Shown piece after piece: positions 54,139-62,638 of a stretch of 64,000 nucleotides of DNA; the stretch's first letter is position 1, and each line of letters begins with the position of its first letter. A program made the translations under genes and the position numbers. The stretch lies in contig NZ_BMHY01000016.1 in NCBI RefSeq assembly GCF_014641555.1, forward strand, positions 27,875 through 91,874, given 5' to 3'. The notes under the pieces are model-generated. The model saw only the letters and a list, made by a program, of their open reading frames with translations, searched no databases and was not told where the DNA came from. The stretch comes from Paenibacillus radicis (ex Gao et al. 2016) (GTDB lineage: Bacteria > Bacillota > Bacilli > Paenibacillales > Paenibacillaceae).

Positions 54139-54900
54139 ATGGATTCGTACGGACAATTTGCTTCGGTCTACGACCGGCTGATGGAGGATATGCCTTACGA
54201 GCAGTGGCTGCAATTTGCCGAAAGCTGCTGGAAGCGATTTGGTGTGCCGGAATCGGTCGTCGATCTCGGCTGTGGAACGGGCAGCATTGCGGTGCCGCTC
54301 GCGCTATCAGGCAAACAGGTATACGGCATTGATCTGTCCGCCGATATGCTGGCGGTCGCTCGCAGCAAATGGGATGAGCAAGCGCGTTCCGGGCACCGAG
54401 GCTCTGTTTTATGGCTGCAGCAGGATATGCGCGACTGGCAGCTTCTGGAGCCGGTAGACTGTGTGTTGTCCTTCTGTGATTGCATCAATTACTTAACCGA
54501 GGAAGCCGATGTCGAAGCGGCTTTCCGGGCCGCCTACGACGGATTGAAGGCTGACGGCGGCTTGTTCCTGTTCGATGTACATGCACCGTCCATTCTTCGC
54601 CGCTATGCGGACGAGCAGCCTTTCATTCTAGATGAGGAGGATGTCGCCTATATTTGGACATCGGAGCTGGACGAGGAGCGCTGCGAAATCGAGCATCATT
54701 TGACGATCTTTGCGCAAGAGCGAGGAGAACGGTTCCGCAGGTTCGAGGAGCTGCACAGGCAGCGTGCCTACGACCCGGATTGGATCGAGTCCGCCTTGCG
54801 GCGGGCCGGCTTCGAGGCCGTGGAGCGCTATGCCGATTTCGAGCTGAAGCCGGCAGGCGCGAGCTCCGAACGGCTTTTCTTCGCAGCTGTGAAGCGGTAA
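54139..54900 (+). CDS. yqeM: SAM-dependent methyltransferase YqeM
   Basis: A 253-residue class I methyltransferase. Motif I DLGCGTGSIAVPLAL (near residue 37) and YGIDLSADMLAVA bind S-adenosylmethionine; LSFCDCINYLTEEADV is motif IV-like. Target is unknown. It is the last gene of the yqe operon, four bases after cvfB, and a strong bidirectional terminator follows. The C-terminus is complete. Confidence 0.88.
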   Translation: MDSYGQFASVYDRLMEDMPYEQWLQFAESCWKRFGVPESVVDLGCGTGSIAVPLALSGKQVYGIDLSADMLAVARSKWDEQARSGHRGSVLWLQQDMRDWQLLEPVDCVLSFCDCINYLTEEADVEAAFRAAYDGLKADGGLFLFDVHAPSILRRYADEQPFILDEEDVAYIWTSELDEERCEIEHHLTIFAQERGERFRRFEELHRQRAYDPDWIESALRRAGFEAVERYADFELKPAGASSERLFFAAVKR

Positions 54901-54910
54901 GTATAAGGTG

Positions 54911-54953
54911 AAAAAGGTGTCGCACAAGTATACACTTGTGCGACACCTTTTTT
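54911..54953. terminator. Bidirectional terminator, yqeM and tdk
   Basis: A perfect 19-bp stem (54911-54929 with 54934-54952), four-base loop and A/T tails on both sides, between convergent yqeM and tdk. Confidence 0.9.
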
Positions 54954-55028
54954 GGGTTCGGTCAAAATATTTTGTCGATGCCCGGAAGGAATTTGAAGGT
55001 CGTCTTCTGAGCGCTTGGAAGCCTCTTC

Positions 55029-55640
55029 TCAGGGTGCGGGTTTGCTCGTTGAAGCTTTATGCGGAGGAACGAAGCAACGCCTGCAGCGGGGCTCGTAGCT
55101 CTCCTTATCGCCGATTAGAAAGACAGGTCCAAGCGCTGCCGGTTTGCCGTTTACGACACGTTGGGTAAAGGCCGCTTCGCCGCTGCCGCACACCGCGCAA
55201 TAAGCATGCAGCTTGACGATCTCGTCGGCGACTGCGAGCAGCTCCCCGATCGCTCCGAACGCTTTGCCTCTGTAATCCATATTAAGCCCGGCGGCAATAA
55301 CATGCTTGCCGTCACTAGCGAGCGTCTCGATCAAATCGGTTATCGGCTGTTCAAAAAACTGCACCTCATCAAAGGCGACGACGTTTACCGCTTTCGTTTC
55401 TTCTATAACTTTGGCGGCCGCATCCTGAGGCAGCTGGCGCGGCAGGCTGGCTGCCGGCAGGTGGTAACCCATCCGGCTCACGATCTCCGACTCGCTAAAG
55501 CGGGTGTCCTCCGCCGGCTTGTAGACCGCTACGCTCATTCGCCCGAATTGCTGAAGCTTCTGGCAGCGGCGAATCAGCTCGCCTGTTTTCTCGGAAAACA
55601 TCGGGCCGGTAATGACGGTGATGAAGCCTCGTTCCATCAT
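55029..55640 (-). CDS. tdk: Thymidine kinase with altered P-loop
   Basis: A 203-residue type II thymidine kinase that would phosphorylate thymidine from salvage. The nucleotide-base loop and DE motif FDEVQFF, the lasso region GLNMDYRGKAFG, and zinc ligands CAVCG and CRRCFV are present. The P-loop, normally GxMFSGKS/T-EEL, reads GPMFSEKTGEL: the invariant glycine before the lysine is Glu. This is confirmed by reading the DNA (55575-55610). Two adjacent ATG codons at 55640 and 55637 follow AGAGGAG; either may be used. It converges on yqeM. Activity may be reduced or lost, or the loop may be repaired by the neighbouring Gly shift. Confidence 0.85.
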   Translation of the reverse strand: MMERGFITVITGPMFSEKTGELIRRCQKLQQFGRMSVAVYKPAEDTRFSESEIVSRMGYHLPAASLPRQLPQDAAAKVIEETKAVNVVAFDEVQFFEQPITDLIETLASDGKHVIAAGLNMDYRGKAFGAIGELLAVADEIVKLHAYCAVCGSGEAAFTQRVVNGKPAALGPVFLIGDKESYEPRCRRCFVPPHKASTSKPAP

Positions 55641-55835
55641 TAGGCAGCATCTCCTCTGGGTATCTGTTGTAGCATTCATAATGCTTTCTGTCATACTATG
55701 CTGCAGGTTGTATTATTTTAGCTGAAACAAATGATTTTGCAAATTCGGCGAAAGCCGTCGTCTTGCGTCGAAGGGCGGCTCAGCTTTTTGTGAATCGTTC
55801 CGGGCGCTGCCCCAGCTTCCCGCACGACCCTTCGT

Positions 55836-56057
55836 CTATTCCCTGAGAGCATCCTTCAAGCGGCTATTCATCCCGTCACCGACTGAAGATCCGCGGGCGG
55901 CTGCAAGCCGCAGCTTTTTCAATTCCTGCTTCAGCCGATCGTTATCCTTGACCATCGCATCGATGGCCGGAAGTACTCCGGGAACCGTATATCCTGCATC
56001 CGAAAACAGCTTTTCGATCGCTTCCCGCAGCTGTTTGGCCGATAATTGCTCGCTCAT
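55836..56057 (-). CDS. Small coiled-coil protein of unknown function
   Basis: A 73-residue soluble protein. The ATG at 56057 follows GGAGGGTG. The middle, MVKDNDRLKQELKKLRLAAA, forms a basic helix of heptad type and suggests dimerisation; the rest is polar. No family is recognised. It lies alone on the minus strand upstream of nrdI, whose regulatory region begins about 110 bp away, and shows no obvious link to either neighbour. Confidence 0.6.
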   Translation of the reverse strand: MSEQLSAKQLREAIEKLFSDAGYTVPGVLPAIDAMVKDNDRLKQELKKLRLAAARGSSVGDGMNSRLKDALRE

Positions 56058-56166
56058 TTTCACCCTCCAAAATAGCAATAAACTGTCACTATCACATCAT
56101 ATCCTCATCTGTTAAAATAGTCGAGTGCCCGAAATAGAGATCGTTAAATTTTCTCCATAAATTTCA

Positions 56167-56221
56167 TTGACTAGACCTATATATTGATGTAGAATCAAAA
56201 ACATCGACTAGATATTGAGTA
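56167..56221 (+). promoter_or_regulatory. nrd promoter with two NrdR-like boxes
   Basis: TTGACT (56167-56172), 17-bp spacer, TAGAAT (56190-56195). Box 1 (56175-56190, ACCTATATATTGATGT) lies in the spacer; box 2 (56206-56221, GACTAGATATTGAGTA) lies about 31 bp farther. Both resemble the NrdR consensus ACACWATATATWGTGT, and a 31-bp step is near three helical turns, the usual NrdR layout. A second, extended -10 type element, TGCTATAAT, lies at about 56294. Confidence 0.7.
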
Positions 56222-56326
56222 TATGAGTCGATACTACACCAAGATGTCTACTAGCGCATTTGACGGTTGTTGCAGTCAGAAGCGCTTTTCTATTGCTATA
56301 ATTCAGCGAAGGAGAGAGAGAAAAAC

Positions 56327-56740
56327 ATGCTGGTTGTCTATGATTCTCGTACAGGCAATGTCAAGCGTTTTATCAACAAGCTGAATATGCGGGCCGTGCC
56401 GATCGAGGAGCAAAGCGAAGTGGATGAACCATTCGTTTTGATCACTTACACAACGGGTTTTGGACAAGTGCCGGAGCGGGTCATGTCGTTCCTCAAGCAA
56501 AATTCCGACCATCTGTGCGGCGTGTCTGCCAGCGGCAACCGGAATTGGGGAAACGGATTTGCGAAGAGCGCGGATACGATCTCGGAAATGTTCGGCGTGC
56601 CTGTTGTATCGAAATTTGAATTATCCGGAACAAATCAAGATATGGAATACTTTGTCGAAAGGGTGCGGACCATTGAAACATATCGAACTGAACAACGAGC
56701 TCATGCAACGCGGAGCGGACGGCTTCTATCAATTGGATAA
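56327..56740 (+). CDS. nrdI: Ribonucleotide reductase flavodoxin NrdI
   Basis: A 137-residue flavodoxin-like protein that supplies the oxidant needed to assemble the manganese cofactor of NrdF. SRTGNVKRF is the FMN phosphate loop, and ITYTTGFGQVP, SASGNRNWGNGFAKSADTI and KFELSGTNQDMEYF are family sequence. GAAGGAG precedes the ATG; an upstream extension to 56267 covers the promoter region. The end of the gene overlaps nrdE by 68 bases in another frame. Confidence 0.93.
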   Translation: MLVVYDSRTGNVKRFINKLNMRAVPIEEQSEVDEPFVLITYTTGFGQVPERVMSFLKQNSDHLCGVSASGNRNWGNGFAKSADTISEMFGVPVVSKFELSGTNQDMEYFVERVRTIETYRTEQRAHATRSGRLLSIG

Positions 56741-58757
56741 AGACAAAGAGGCGGTAGCCGCTTTTATGGAGGAAGTCGACAGCAAAAGCATGAAGTTTGG
56801 CTCGCTGCGCGAAAAGCTTGACTATTTAATAGAGAACGACTACTACGAGAACGTATTCGAGGATTATACATATGAGCAAGTGGAGGCCGTATTTACATTA
56901 GCGGAAAACAACGGCTTCCAGTTTGAATCGTATATGGCGATCTCGAAGTTTTATAAAGACTACGCGATGAAGTCGAATAACAAATCGCAATATCTCGAGA
57001 AATACTCCGACCGCGTTGCGATCGTTGCTCTTCACCTCGGTGAAGGCGATGCGGACAGAGCGCTTCGCATTGCGGAAGCGATGATCGAGCAGCGGCTGCA
57101 GCCGGCGACGCCAACGTTCCTGAACGCAGGCAAAAGCCGCCGTGGTGAAATGGTATCCTGCTTCCTGCTGGAAATGGACGATTCACTGAACTCCATCAAC
57201 TATGTGCTCGGCACTTGCATGCAGCTTTCCAAAATCGGCGGCGGCGTTGCCGTCAACCTGTCGAAGCTGCGCGGCCGCGGCGAATCGATTAAAGGTGTCG
57301 AAGGTGCAGCGAAAGGCGTTATGCCGGTACTGAAATTGATGGAGGATGCGTTCTCCTACGCCGACCAAATGGGTCAGCGCAAAGGCTCTGGCGCTGGCTA
57401 CTACAATATTTTTGGCTGGGATATCATCGAATTCCTGGATTGTAAAAAAATTAACGCCGACGAGAAATCGCGTATTAAAACGCTGTCCATCGGCCTGATT
57501 ATTCCGAATAAATTTTACGAATTGGCTGCACAGAATAAGCCATTGTATGTATTTGGACCACATTCCGTTCATATGGCCTACGGCAAGCATCTGGACGATA
57601 TGGATATGGATGAAATGTACGAAGAGCTGCTCGCCAATGACCGCGTTGTGAAAAAAGTCGTAATGAACGCGCGCGACATGATGACGAAGATCGCTTCGAT
57701 TCAATTGGAATCGGGTTACCCATACATTATGAACAAATCGAACGCGAACCGCGTTCATGCGCTGAAAGATATCGGCGGCATCAAAATGTCGAACCTGTGT
57801 ACAGAAATTTTCCAAGTGCAAGAAACTTCGACGATTAACGATTACGGCTTCGACGATGTGATTAAGCGCGACATCAGCTGCAACCTGGCTTCGCTTAACA
57901 TCGTGAACGTGATGGAGCACAAAAAAATTAAGGAATCCGTTCATGTCGGCATCGAAGCACTGACGACGGTCAGCGATCTGTCGGCAATTGACAACGCACC
58001 GGGCGTTCGCAAAGCTAACGAAGAGCTTCATTCCGTTGGACTTGGCGCGATGAACCTGAACGGCTACCTGGCGAAAAACAAAATCGCTTATGAAAGCGAC
58101 GAAGCGAAAGATTTCGCAAGCACGTTCTTCATGATGATGAACTACTATTCTATCGAGCAAAGCATGGAGATCGCAAAAGAACGCGGCGAGACCTTCAAAG
58201 ATTTCGACCGTTCCGAATATGCGAAAGGCACGTATTTCGACCGTTATGTAGAGACGGATTTCCGTCCGAAGCTGGATCGCGTGAAAGAACTGTTTCAAGG
58301 CATGGAAATTCCATCGCCGGAAGACTGGGCAGCGCTGAAAGAAAAAGTGCAAAAGCACGGTCTGTACCATGCTTACCGTCTGGCAATCGCGCCAACACAA
58401 AGCATTTCGTACATCCAGAACGCAACGTCGAGCGTTATGCCAATCGTAGAGCATATTGAGACGCGTACGTATGCGAACTCGACAACGTACTACCCAATGC
58501 CGTTCCTGTCGCAGGAGAACTACTTCTATTACAAATCGGCATACAACATCGATCAATTCAAGCTGATCGACCTGATTTGGGAAATTCAGCAGCACGTCGA
58601 CCAAGGCATTTCGACTGTTCTGCATGTGAATAGCAACGTAACGACTCGCGAATTGGCGCGCTTCTATATTTATGCTGCCCAAAAAGGTCTCAAATCGCTT
58701 TATTATACGAGAACGAAGCGTCTTTCCGTTGAGGAATGCACAAGCTGCGCCGTATAA
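56673..58757 (+). CDS. nrdE: Ribonucleotide reductase class Ib large subunit
   Basis: A 694-residue catalytic subunit that reduces ribonucleotides to deoxyribonucleotides. Visible are the redox Cys in EMVSCFLLEMDDS, MQLSKIGGGVAVNLSKLR, the radical site NLCTEI, the tyrosine pair KSLYYTRTK, and the C-terminal CTSCAV redox pair. Start choice: the TTG at 56673 lies after AAAGGGTG inside nrdI and gives KHIELNNEL, which aligns with the start of Bacillus NrdE; the longer frame inside nrdI is not coding. An ATG at 56703 would lose conserved residues. It is followed by about 110 bp, with a small GC-rich hairpin, before nrdF. Confidence 0.95.
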   Translation: MKHIELNNELMQRGADGFYQLDKDKEAVAAFMEEVDSKSMKFGSLREKLDYLIENDYYENVFEDYTYEQVEAVFTLAENNGFQFESYMAISKFYKDYAMKSNNKSQYLEKYSDRVAIVALHLGEGDADRALRIAEAMIEQRLQPATPTFLNAGKSRRGEMVSCFLLEMDDSLNSINYVLGTCMQLSKIGGGVAVNLSKLRGRGESIKGVEGAAKGVMPVLKLMEDAFSYADQMGQRKGSGAGYYNIFGWDIIEFLDCKKINADEKSRIKTLSIGLIIPNKFYELAAQNKPLYVFGPHSVHMAYGKHLDDMDMDEMYEELLANDRVVKKVVMNARDMMTKIASIQLESGYPYIMNKSNANRVHALKDIGGIKMSNLCTEIFQVQETSTINDYGFDDVIKRDISCNLASLNIVNVMEHKKIKESVHVGIEALTTVSDLSAIDNAPGVRKANEELHSVGLGAMNLNGYLAKNKIAYESDEAKDFASTFFMMMNYYSIEQSMEIAKERGETFKDFDRSEYAKGTYFDRYVETDFRPKLDRVKELFQGMEIPSPEDWAALKEKVQKHGLYHAYRLAIAPTQSISYIQNATSSVMPIVEHIETRTYANSTTYYPMPFLSQENYFYYKSAYNIDQFKLIDLIWEIQQHVDQGISTVLHVNSNVTTRELARFYIYAAQKGLKSLYYTRTKRLSVEECTSCAV

Positions 58758-58868
58758 TTCGAAGGCACTTATAAGTACGATTTCCGTTTCTATATTCAGC
58801 GCAAAACGAGCTGCGCCGCCGTATTGGCGGCGTAAGCCGTTTATGCTTGCAAAGGAGCAATTTTGACG

Positions 58869-59825
58869 ATGAAAGCAGTAAACTGGAACCGTCCAGACGA
58901 CGATTTTACATTAACCTTCTGGCAACAGAACGTCATGCAGTTCTGGACGGATGATGAAATTCCGTTGTCTGATGACAAAATGGACTGGATGGATATGAGC
59001 GAAATTGAGCGTACCGTCTACAAAAACGTGCTGGGCGGACTGACGCTTCTCGATACGATTCAAGGCGGCATCGGTATGCCGAAAATATTGGAGCATGTTG
59101 AAGGCTTGCAACGCAAAGCCGTATTGGCTTTCATGTCGATGATGGAGCAAATTCATGCGAAATCATACAGCAGCATTTTCACAACGCTGGCGTCTTCAGA
59201 AGAAATCGACGCGATTTTCAATTGGGTTGAAACCAATGAGCAGCTGCAGAAAAAAGCGAACCTGATCTCCTCGTGGTACCATGGCATCGAGACGAAGCAG
59301 CAGCTTTATAAAGCGATGGCGGCTTCCGTATTCCTGGAAAGCTATCTGTTCTACAGCGGTTTCTTCTATCCGCTTTATTTGGCTGGACAAGGCAAGATGA
59401 CGAGCAGCGGCGAGATCATCGACTTGATCCTTCGCGACGAGAGCATCCACGGCTTGTACGTAGGTACGCTTGCGCAAGAGCTTTATCAAGAGTTCAGCAT
59501 TGAAGAGCAGGCTCAACTGAAAGAAGAGCTTTATGAGCTGCTGCAAACACTCTATGATAATGAAGCGGTATACACAGATGATCTGTACACGCCTATCGGC
59601 TTGCAGGACGAAGTAAAAGCTTATGTCCGTTATAATGCGAATAAAGCGCTGATGAACCTGGGCTTCGAGCCTCATTTCCCAGAGGAGCCGGTCAACCCGA
59701 TCGTCTTCAACGGCATTAGCACGCATACGAAGCAGCATGACTTCTTCTCGAAAAAAGGCAACGGCTACGTTCGTACCGTTCACGTTGAGCAATTGAAGGA
59801 TGACGACTTCGTATTCAACTTCTAA
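58869..59825 (+). CDS. nrdF: Ribonucleotide reductase class Ib small subunit
   Basis: A 318-residue subunit that carries the tyrosyl radical and the di-metal site. Metal ligands lie in LTLLDTIQGG, MEQIHAKSYSSIF and FLESYLFYSGF, and RDESIHGLYVG gives the last pair; the radical tyrosine is in AKSYS. The C-terminal DDDFVFNF tail binds NrdE. AAAGGAG lies eleven bases before the ATG at 58869 and five before a TTG at 58863; both are possible, with little effect on the protein. A terminator follows. Confidence 0.94.
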   Translation: MKAVNWNRPDDDFTLTFWQQNVMQFWTDDEIPLSDDKMDWMDMSEIERTVYKNVLGGLTLLDTIQGGIGMPKILEHVEGLQRKAVLAFMSMMEQIHAKSYSSIFTTLASSEEIDAIFNWVETNEQLQKKANLISSWYHGIETKQQLYKAMAASVFLESYLFYSGFFYPLYLAGQGKMTSSGEIIDLILRDESIHGLYVGTLAQELYQEFSIEEQAQLKEELYELLQTLYDNEAVYTDDLYTPIGLQDEVKAYVRYNANKALMNLGFEPHFPEEPVNPIVFNGISTHTKQHDFFSKKGNGYVRTVHVEQLKDDDFVFNF

Positions 59826-59841
59826 TTCTTATTGAAATCAT

Positions 59842-59878
59842 AGCAATCGGCGCGCGGAAGCGGCCGGTTGCTTTTTTT
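59842..59878 (+). terminator. Terminator of the nrd operon
   Basis: AGCAATCGGC (59842-59851) pairs with GCCGGTTGCT (59863-59872; one G-T wobble), then seven T. Confidence 0.8.
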
Positions 59879-59924
59879 ATTGTTGGGCTTTGTCCGTTGA
59901 GTAGTGACGGATAACGATTATCAG

Positions 59925-60135
59925 CGAAGCAGCTTCGCTATTTAACGAAGCTAAATTCGCTGCAGGAGGGGAGTTCGAATAGGCTTTTAACGATAGCGAA
60001 GCGAATTTCGCTGTTCGTGAACTTAGGTTCATGGAAAGCGAAATTTACTTCGCTAATGGCTTGTCTATCGTAAAATAGCCGAGATTAGCGAAAGTGACTT
60101 CGTTATATTGCGAAGCTGCTTCGCTGGCGTTCGCT
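59925..60135. repeat. Diverged copy of the 40.6-kb repeat family
   Basis: CAGCGAAGCAGCTTCGCTA, GCTAAATTCGCTG, AACTTAGGTTCATGGAAAGCG and GCGAAGCTGCTTCGCTGG follow each other in the same order as their counterparts in the 422-bp unit (40764 to about 40967). It sits in the gap between nrdF and the GyrI-like gene. Confidence 0.7.
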
Positions 60136-60246
60136 GCCCATTTTACAAGAAAAAGACTATGCCAACGTATAGAGCGCGTGATAAACTAGGGAGGATAAAG
60201 CTCATCCTAGCGTACAAATTCTGACTGATAACGAGGAGGAATTCGC

Positions 60247-60705
60247 GTGGACAATTGCTCGATCATTGTAAAGCCCGCTCTGCATTTGACAGGCATTAGC
60301 TATAGCGGACCGTATTCGACGTTGCCGGATGAAGCGATTCGGCTGCAGACGGAGTTTTTATCACGCAAGCATGAGCTAAGCAGCGTATCCAGATCCCCGG
60401 TTCTTTACAGTCCTTATTTCGGCAATGAAGCTTTCGTCACTTATTGGGCTTGCCATGAAACGCATCATATGGAGGAATTGCCCGCAGGCATGGTGCAGTT
60501 TACGATTCCGGAGCATCATTACGCGATGGTTGCCTCGACGAGCAAACGGATTGGCGAAGCTTATGAACAAGTGTTTTTATGGATGAAGGAGCGGCAGCTC
60601 ATTAAGCATGAGAGTGCTGTTGCACTCGAAGTGTTTTACAGCGTAGAGCGTCATTTGGAAGAAGAAGTGGAGCTTCTTATTCCTTTGCAGGATAGATGGA
60701 AATAA
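60247..60705 (+). CDS. GyrI-like small-molecule-binding protein
   Basis: A 152-residue stand-alone domain resembling GyrI/AraC effector-binding proteins. The pattern HLTGISYSGPYSTLPDEAI at the start, MVQFTIPEHHYAMVAS in the middle and LEVFYSVERHLEEEVELLIPL at the end matches the two-repeat SHS2 fold that binds hydrophobic small molecules. No DNA-binding domain is attached. GAGGAGGAATTC precedes the GTG start. A terminator follows, so it is probably monocistronic. Confidence 0.7.
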   Translation: MDNCSIIVKPALHLTGISYSGPYSTLPDEAIRLQTEFLSRKHELSSVSRSPVLYSPYFGNEAFVTYWACHETHHMEELPAGMVQFTIPEHHYAMVASTSKRIGEAYEQVFLWMKERQLIKHESAVALEVFYSVERHLEEEVELLIPLQDRWK

Positions 60706-60729
60706 TAACCATATACGAGAATGGCCAAC

Positions 60730-60761
60730 GAGGATCCGTTCCATGGGCATCCTCTTTTTTT
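60730..60761 (+). terminator. Terminator after the GyrI-like gene
   Basis: GAGGAT (60730-60735) pairs with ATCCTC (60749-60754), followed by seven T. It lies inside a short open frame upstream of phzF, arguing that the later ATG is the true start there. Confidence 0.65.
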
Positions 60762-60786
60762 ATTTACAAAGGAGACTAGCCAAACG

Positions 60787-61602
60787 ATGATTCCAATCTA
60801 TATCGTAGATGCATTTGCCGATTCGGCGTTTCGCGGCAATCCGGCGGCTGTTTGTTTACTGGAGAAACCCGCAGGGGAAGTGTGGATGCAGCAGGTCGCA
60901 GCCGAGATGAATTTATCGGAGACAGCGTTTGTTGCACAAACGGCTGACGGATATGAGCTGCGCTGGTTTACACCGGCTGCGGAGGTCGCTTTATGCGGTC
61001 ATGCGACGCTTGCCGCCGCTTTCGCATTATGGGAGACGGGTAGGCTGCAGCCTACCGAACAGGCAGCTTTTAAGACGAAAAGCGGTTTGTTGACCGTCGT
61101 TAAGGAGCTAGAGGGCAGCGGGGGATGGATGAAGATGGATTTCCCTGCAGAACCGTCTTCGCCGGTGCAAGCGCCGGAGGCGCTCATTCAAGGTTTAGGT
61201 CTTATACCGCGTTATACGGGGAAAAACCGCTTCGATTACGTTGTAGAAGTCGACAGCGAACGGACTGTGCGCGAGCTGAAGCCGGATTGGCAGCTGCTTG
61301 GCAGTTTGGATGGAAGAGGAGTCATCATAACGGCAAAGGCTGATAATGGAAGCCATTGCGATTTTGTCTCGCGGGCATTTTTTCCGAAATTAGGGGTAAA
61401 TGAAGATCCGGTTACAGGCTCGGCGCATTGCGCACTTGCCCCGTATTGGAGCAGACGGCTCCGTAAGGAACAGTTGACTGGCTATCAGGCATCGGCTAGA
61501 GGCGGAATCGTAGGGACGGAATTAAGCGGGGACAGGGTGCTGCTATCTGGGCAAGCAGTCATGGTGCTTCAAGGACAATTAGCGGAAGGGGCTGGACAAT
61601 AA
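60787..61602 (+). CDS. PhzF-family isomerase/epimerase
   Basis: A 271-residue protein with the PhzF two-domain fold. The start IPIYIVDAFADSAFRGNPAA contains the family's FxGNPAAV signature; NLSETAFV supplies the catalytic Glu; LCGHATLAAAFAL and VNEDPVTGSAHCALAPYW are the other hallmarks. Members isomerise small acids; the substrate here is unknown, and phenazine genes are absent. AAAGGAG lies 12 bp before the ATG at 60787. Its stop overlaps the start of the next gene. Confidence 0.88.
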   Translation: MIPIYIVDAFADSAFRGNPAAVCLLEKPAGEVWMQQVAAEMNLSETAFVAQTADGYELRWFTPAAEVALCGHATLAAAFALWETGRLQPTEQAAFKTKSGLLTVVKELEGSGGWMKMDFPAEPSSPVQAPEALIQGLGLIPRYTGKNRFDYVVEVDSERTVRELKPDWQLLGSLDGRGVIITAKADNGSHCDFVSRAFFPKLGVNEDPVTGSAHCALAPYWSRRLRKEQLTGYQASARGGIVGTELSGDRVLLSGQAVMVLQGQLAEGAGQ

Positions 61603-61868
61603 TGATGAAGCTTAAATTGGAAAGAGAACAGAAGGAAGCGCTTGTTGAACGGGTACAAAGTTTTTTCGAGCTGGAGCGTGACGAGTCGATTGGTACGATT
61701 GCAGCGGAGCAACTGCTTGATTATATGCTGGCTGAGCTTGGACCGTATGTATACAATCAGGCGATTACCGATGCGCGCAAGACGGTAACGGAACGCTTGC
61801 AAAGCGTGGAAGACGAGCTTTATGCGCTGGAGCAAAGTGTCTCCGTCAAGCGTACACGAGGAAGATAA
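61602..61868 (+). CDS. DUF2164 family protein
   Basis: An 88-residue protein with the DUF2164 plan: a charged helix, then FFELERDESIGTIAAEQLLD, LGPYVYNQAITDARKTV and a basic end. Function is unknown. The ATG overlaps the stop of the PhzF-like gene by one base, so both are co-translated. A second ATG three bases later is an equal choice. Confidence 0.75.
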   Translation: MMKLKLEREQKEALVERVQSFFELERDESIGTIAAEQLLDYMLAELGPYVYNQAITDARKTVTERLQSVEDELYALEQSVSVKRTRGR

Positions 61869-61890
61869 CGGCAGAAGGAGGCAGCATACC

Positions 61891-62613
61891 TTGGGATATG
61901 AAATTATTTTATTCGATGCAGACGACACGCTATTTGATTACCCGAGAGCCGAGGAGCATGCGCTTTCCAGCGTTTTCCGGCATATCGGTATTGAAGAATC
62001 GTTGGCCCGTACTGAAGAAACAGATAGTTATACGTTTCGGTACAAGCAAATAAACAGCGGCCTGTGGAAGGAACTGGAGCAGGGACGCGTGACGACAACC
62101 GAGCTGAAGGTCGCGCGGTTTAGACGTTTGTTTGAGGGCGATGCCGCCTTTACGATTGACGCCGACGAAATTAGCGATCGTTATTTGGGCTTTTTGGGAG
62201 AGGGACATTTTCTGTTTGATGGCGCAGAGGCGGTCATTCGCAATTTGGCGAAACGCTATCGTCTAGCGATTATTACGAACGGCTACAAGGACGTTCAGCT
62301 GTCGCGGATTGCCCGTTCGGGGCTGGCCAACTGCTTTGAGCAGGTCATTATTTCCGAGGAAGCTGGCTATCAGAAACCGCACACCGGTATTTTCGACTAT
62401 GCCTTCGAGAAGCTGGGATATCACGACCGCAGCAAAATGCTCATCGTAGGCGATTCATTAACCTCTGATATGCAAGGCGGCCTGAATATCGGCATCGATA
62501 CGTGCTGGTATAACCCAACAGGCAAGTCCAACGGCACCGCTGTACAGCCGAAGTACGAGATCAGGTCACTCGATGAACTGTATCGAATCGTTGAACCACA
62601 GATTGAGACTTAA
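61891..62613 (+). CDS. YjjG-type HAD nucleotidase
   Basis: A 240-residue HAD hydrolase of the YjjG/YfnB group, which removes phosphate from noncanonical pyrimidine nucleotides. The motif FDADDTLFDY starts the protein, with IITNGYKDVQLSRI, KPHTGIFDYAFEKLG and VGDSLTSDMQGGLNIG (acidic motif) in order. The TTG at 61891 follows GAAGGAGG; an open frame upstream is inside the preceding gene. It is the third gene of a short operon with the PhzF-like and DUF2164 genes. Confidence 0.85.
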   Translation: MGYEIILFDADDTLFDYPRAEEHALSSVFRHIGIEESLARTEETDSYTFRYKQINSGLWKELEQGRVTTTELKVARFRRLFEGDAAFTIDADEISDRYLGFLGEGHFLFDGAEAVIRNLAKRYRLAIITNGYKDVQLSRIARSGLANCFEQVIISEEAGYQKPHTGIFDYAFEKLGYHDRSKMLIVGDSLTSDMQGGLNIGIDTCWYNPTGKSNGTAVQPKYEIRSLDELYRIVEPQIET

Positions 62614-62638
62614 TGGGAAATAGGGGAGATTTGAAACG

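Noticed and set aside
57183..58682. 499-residue open frame antisense to nrdE
   Set aside because: It mirrors the codon pattern of nrdE, has no ribosome site and shows no protein-like motifs; nrdE itself is certain.
60721..60786. N-terminal extension of the PhzF-like protein
   Set aside because: It contains the terminator of the previous gene, and AAAGGAG lies after it.
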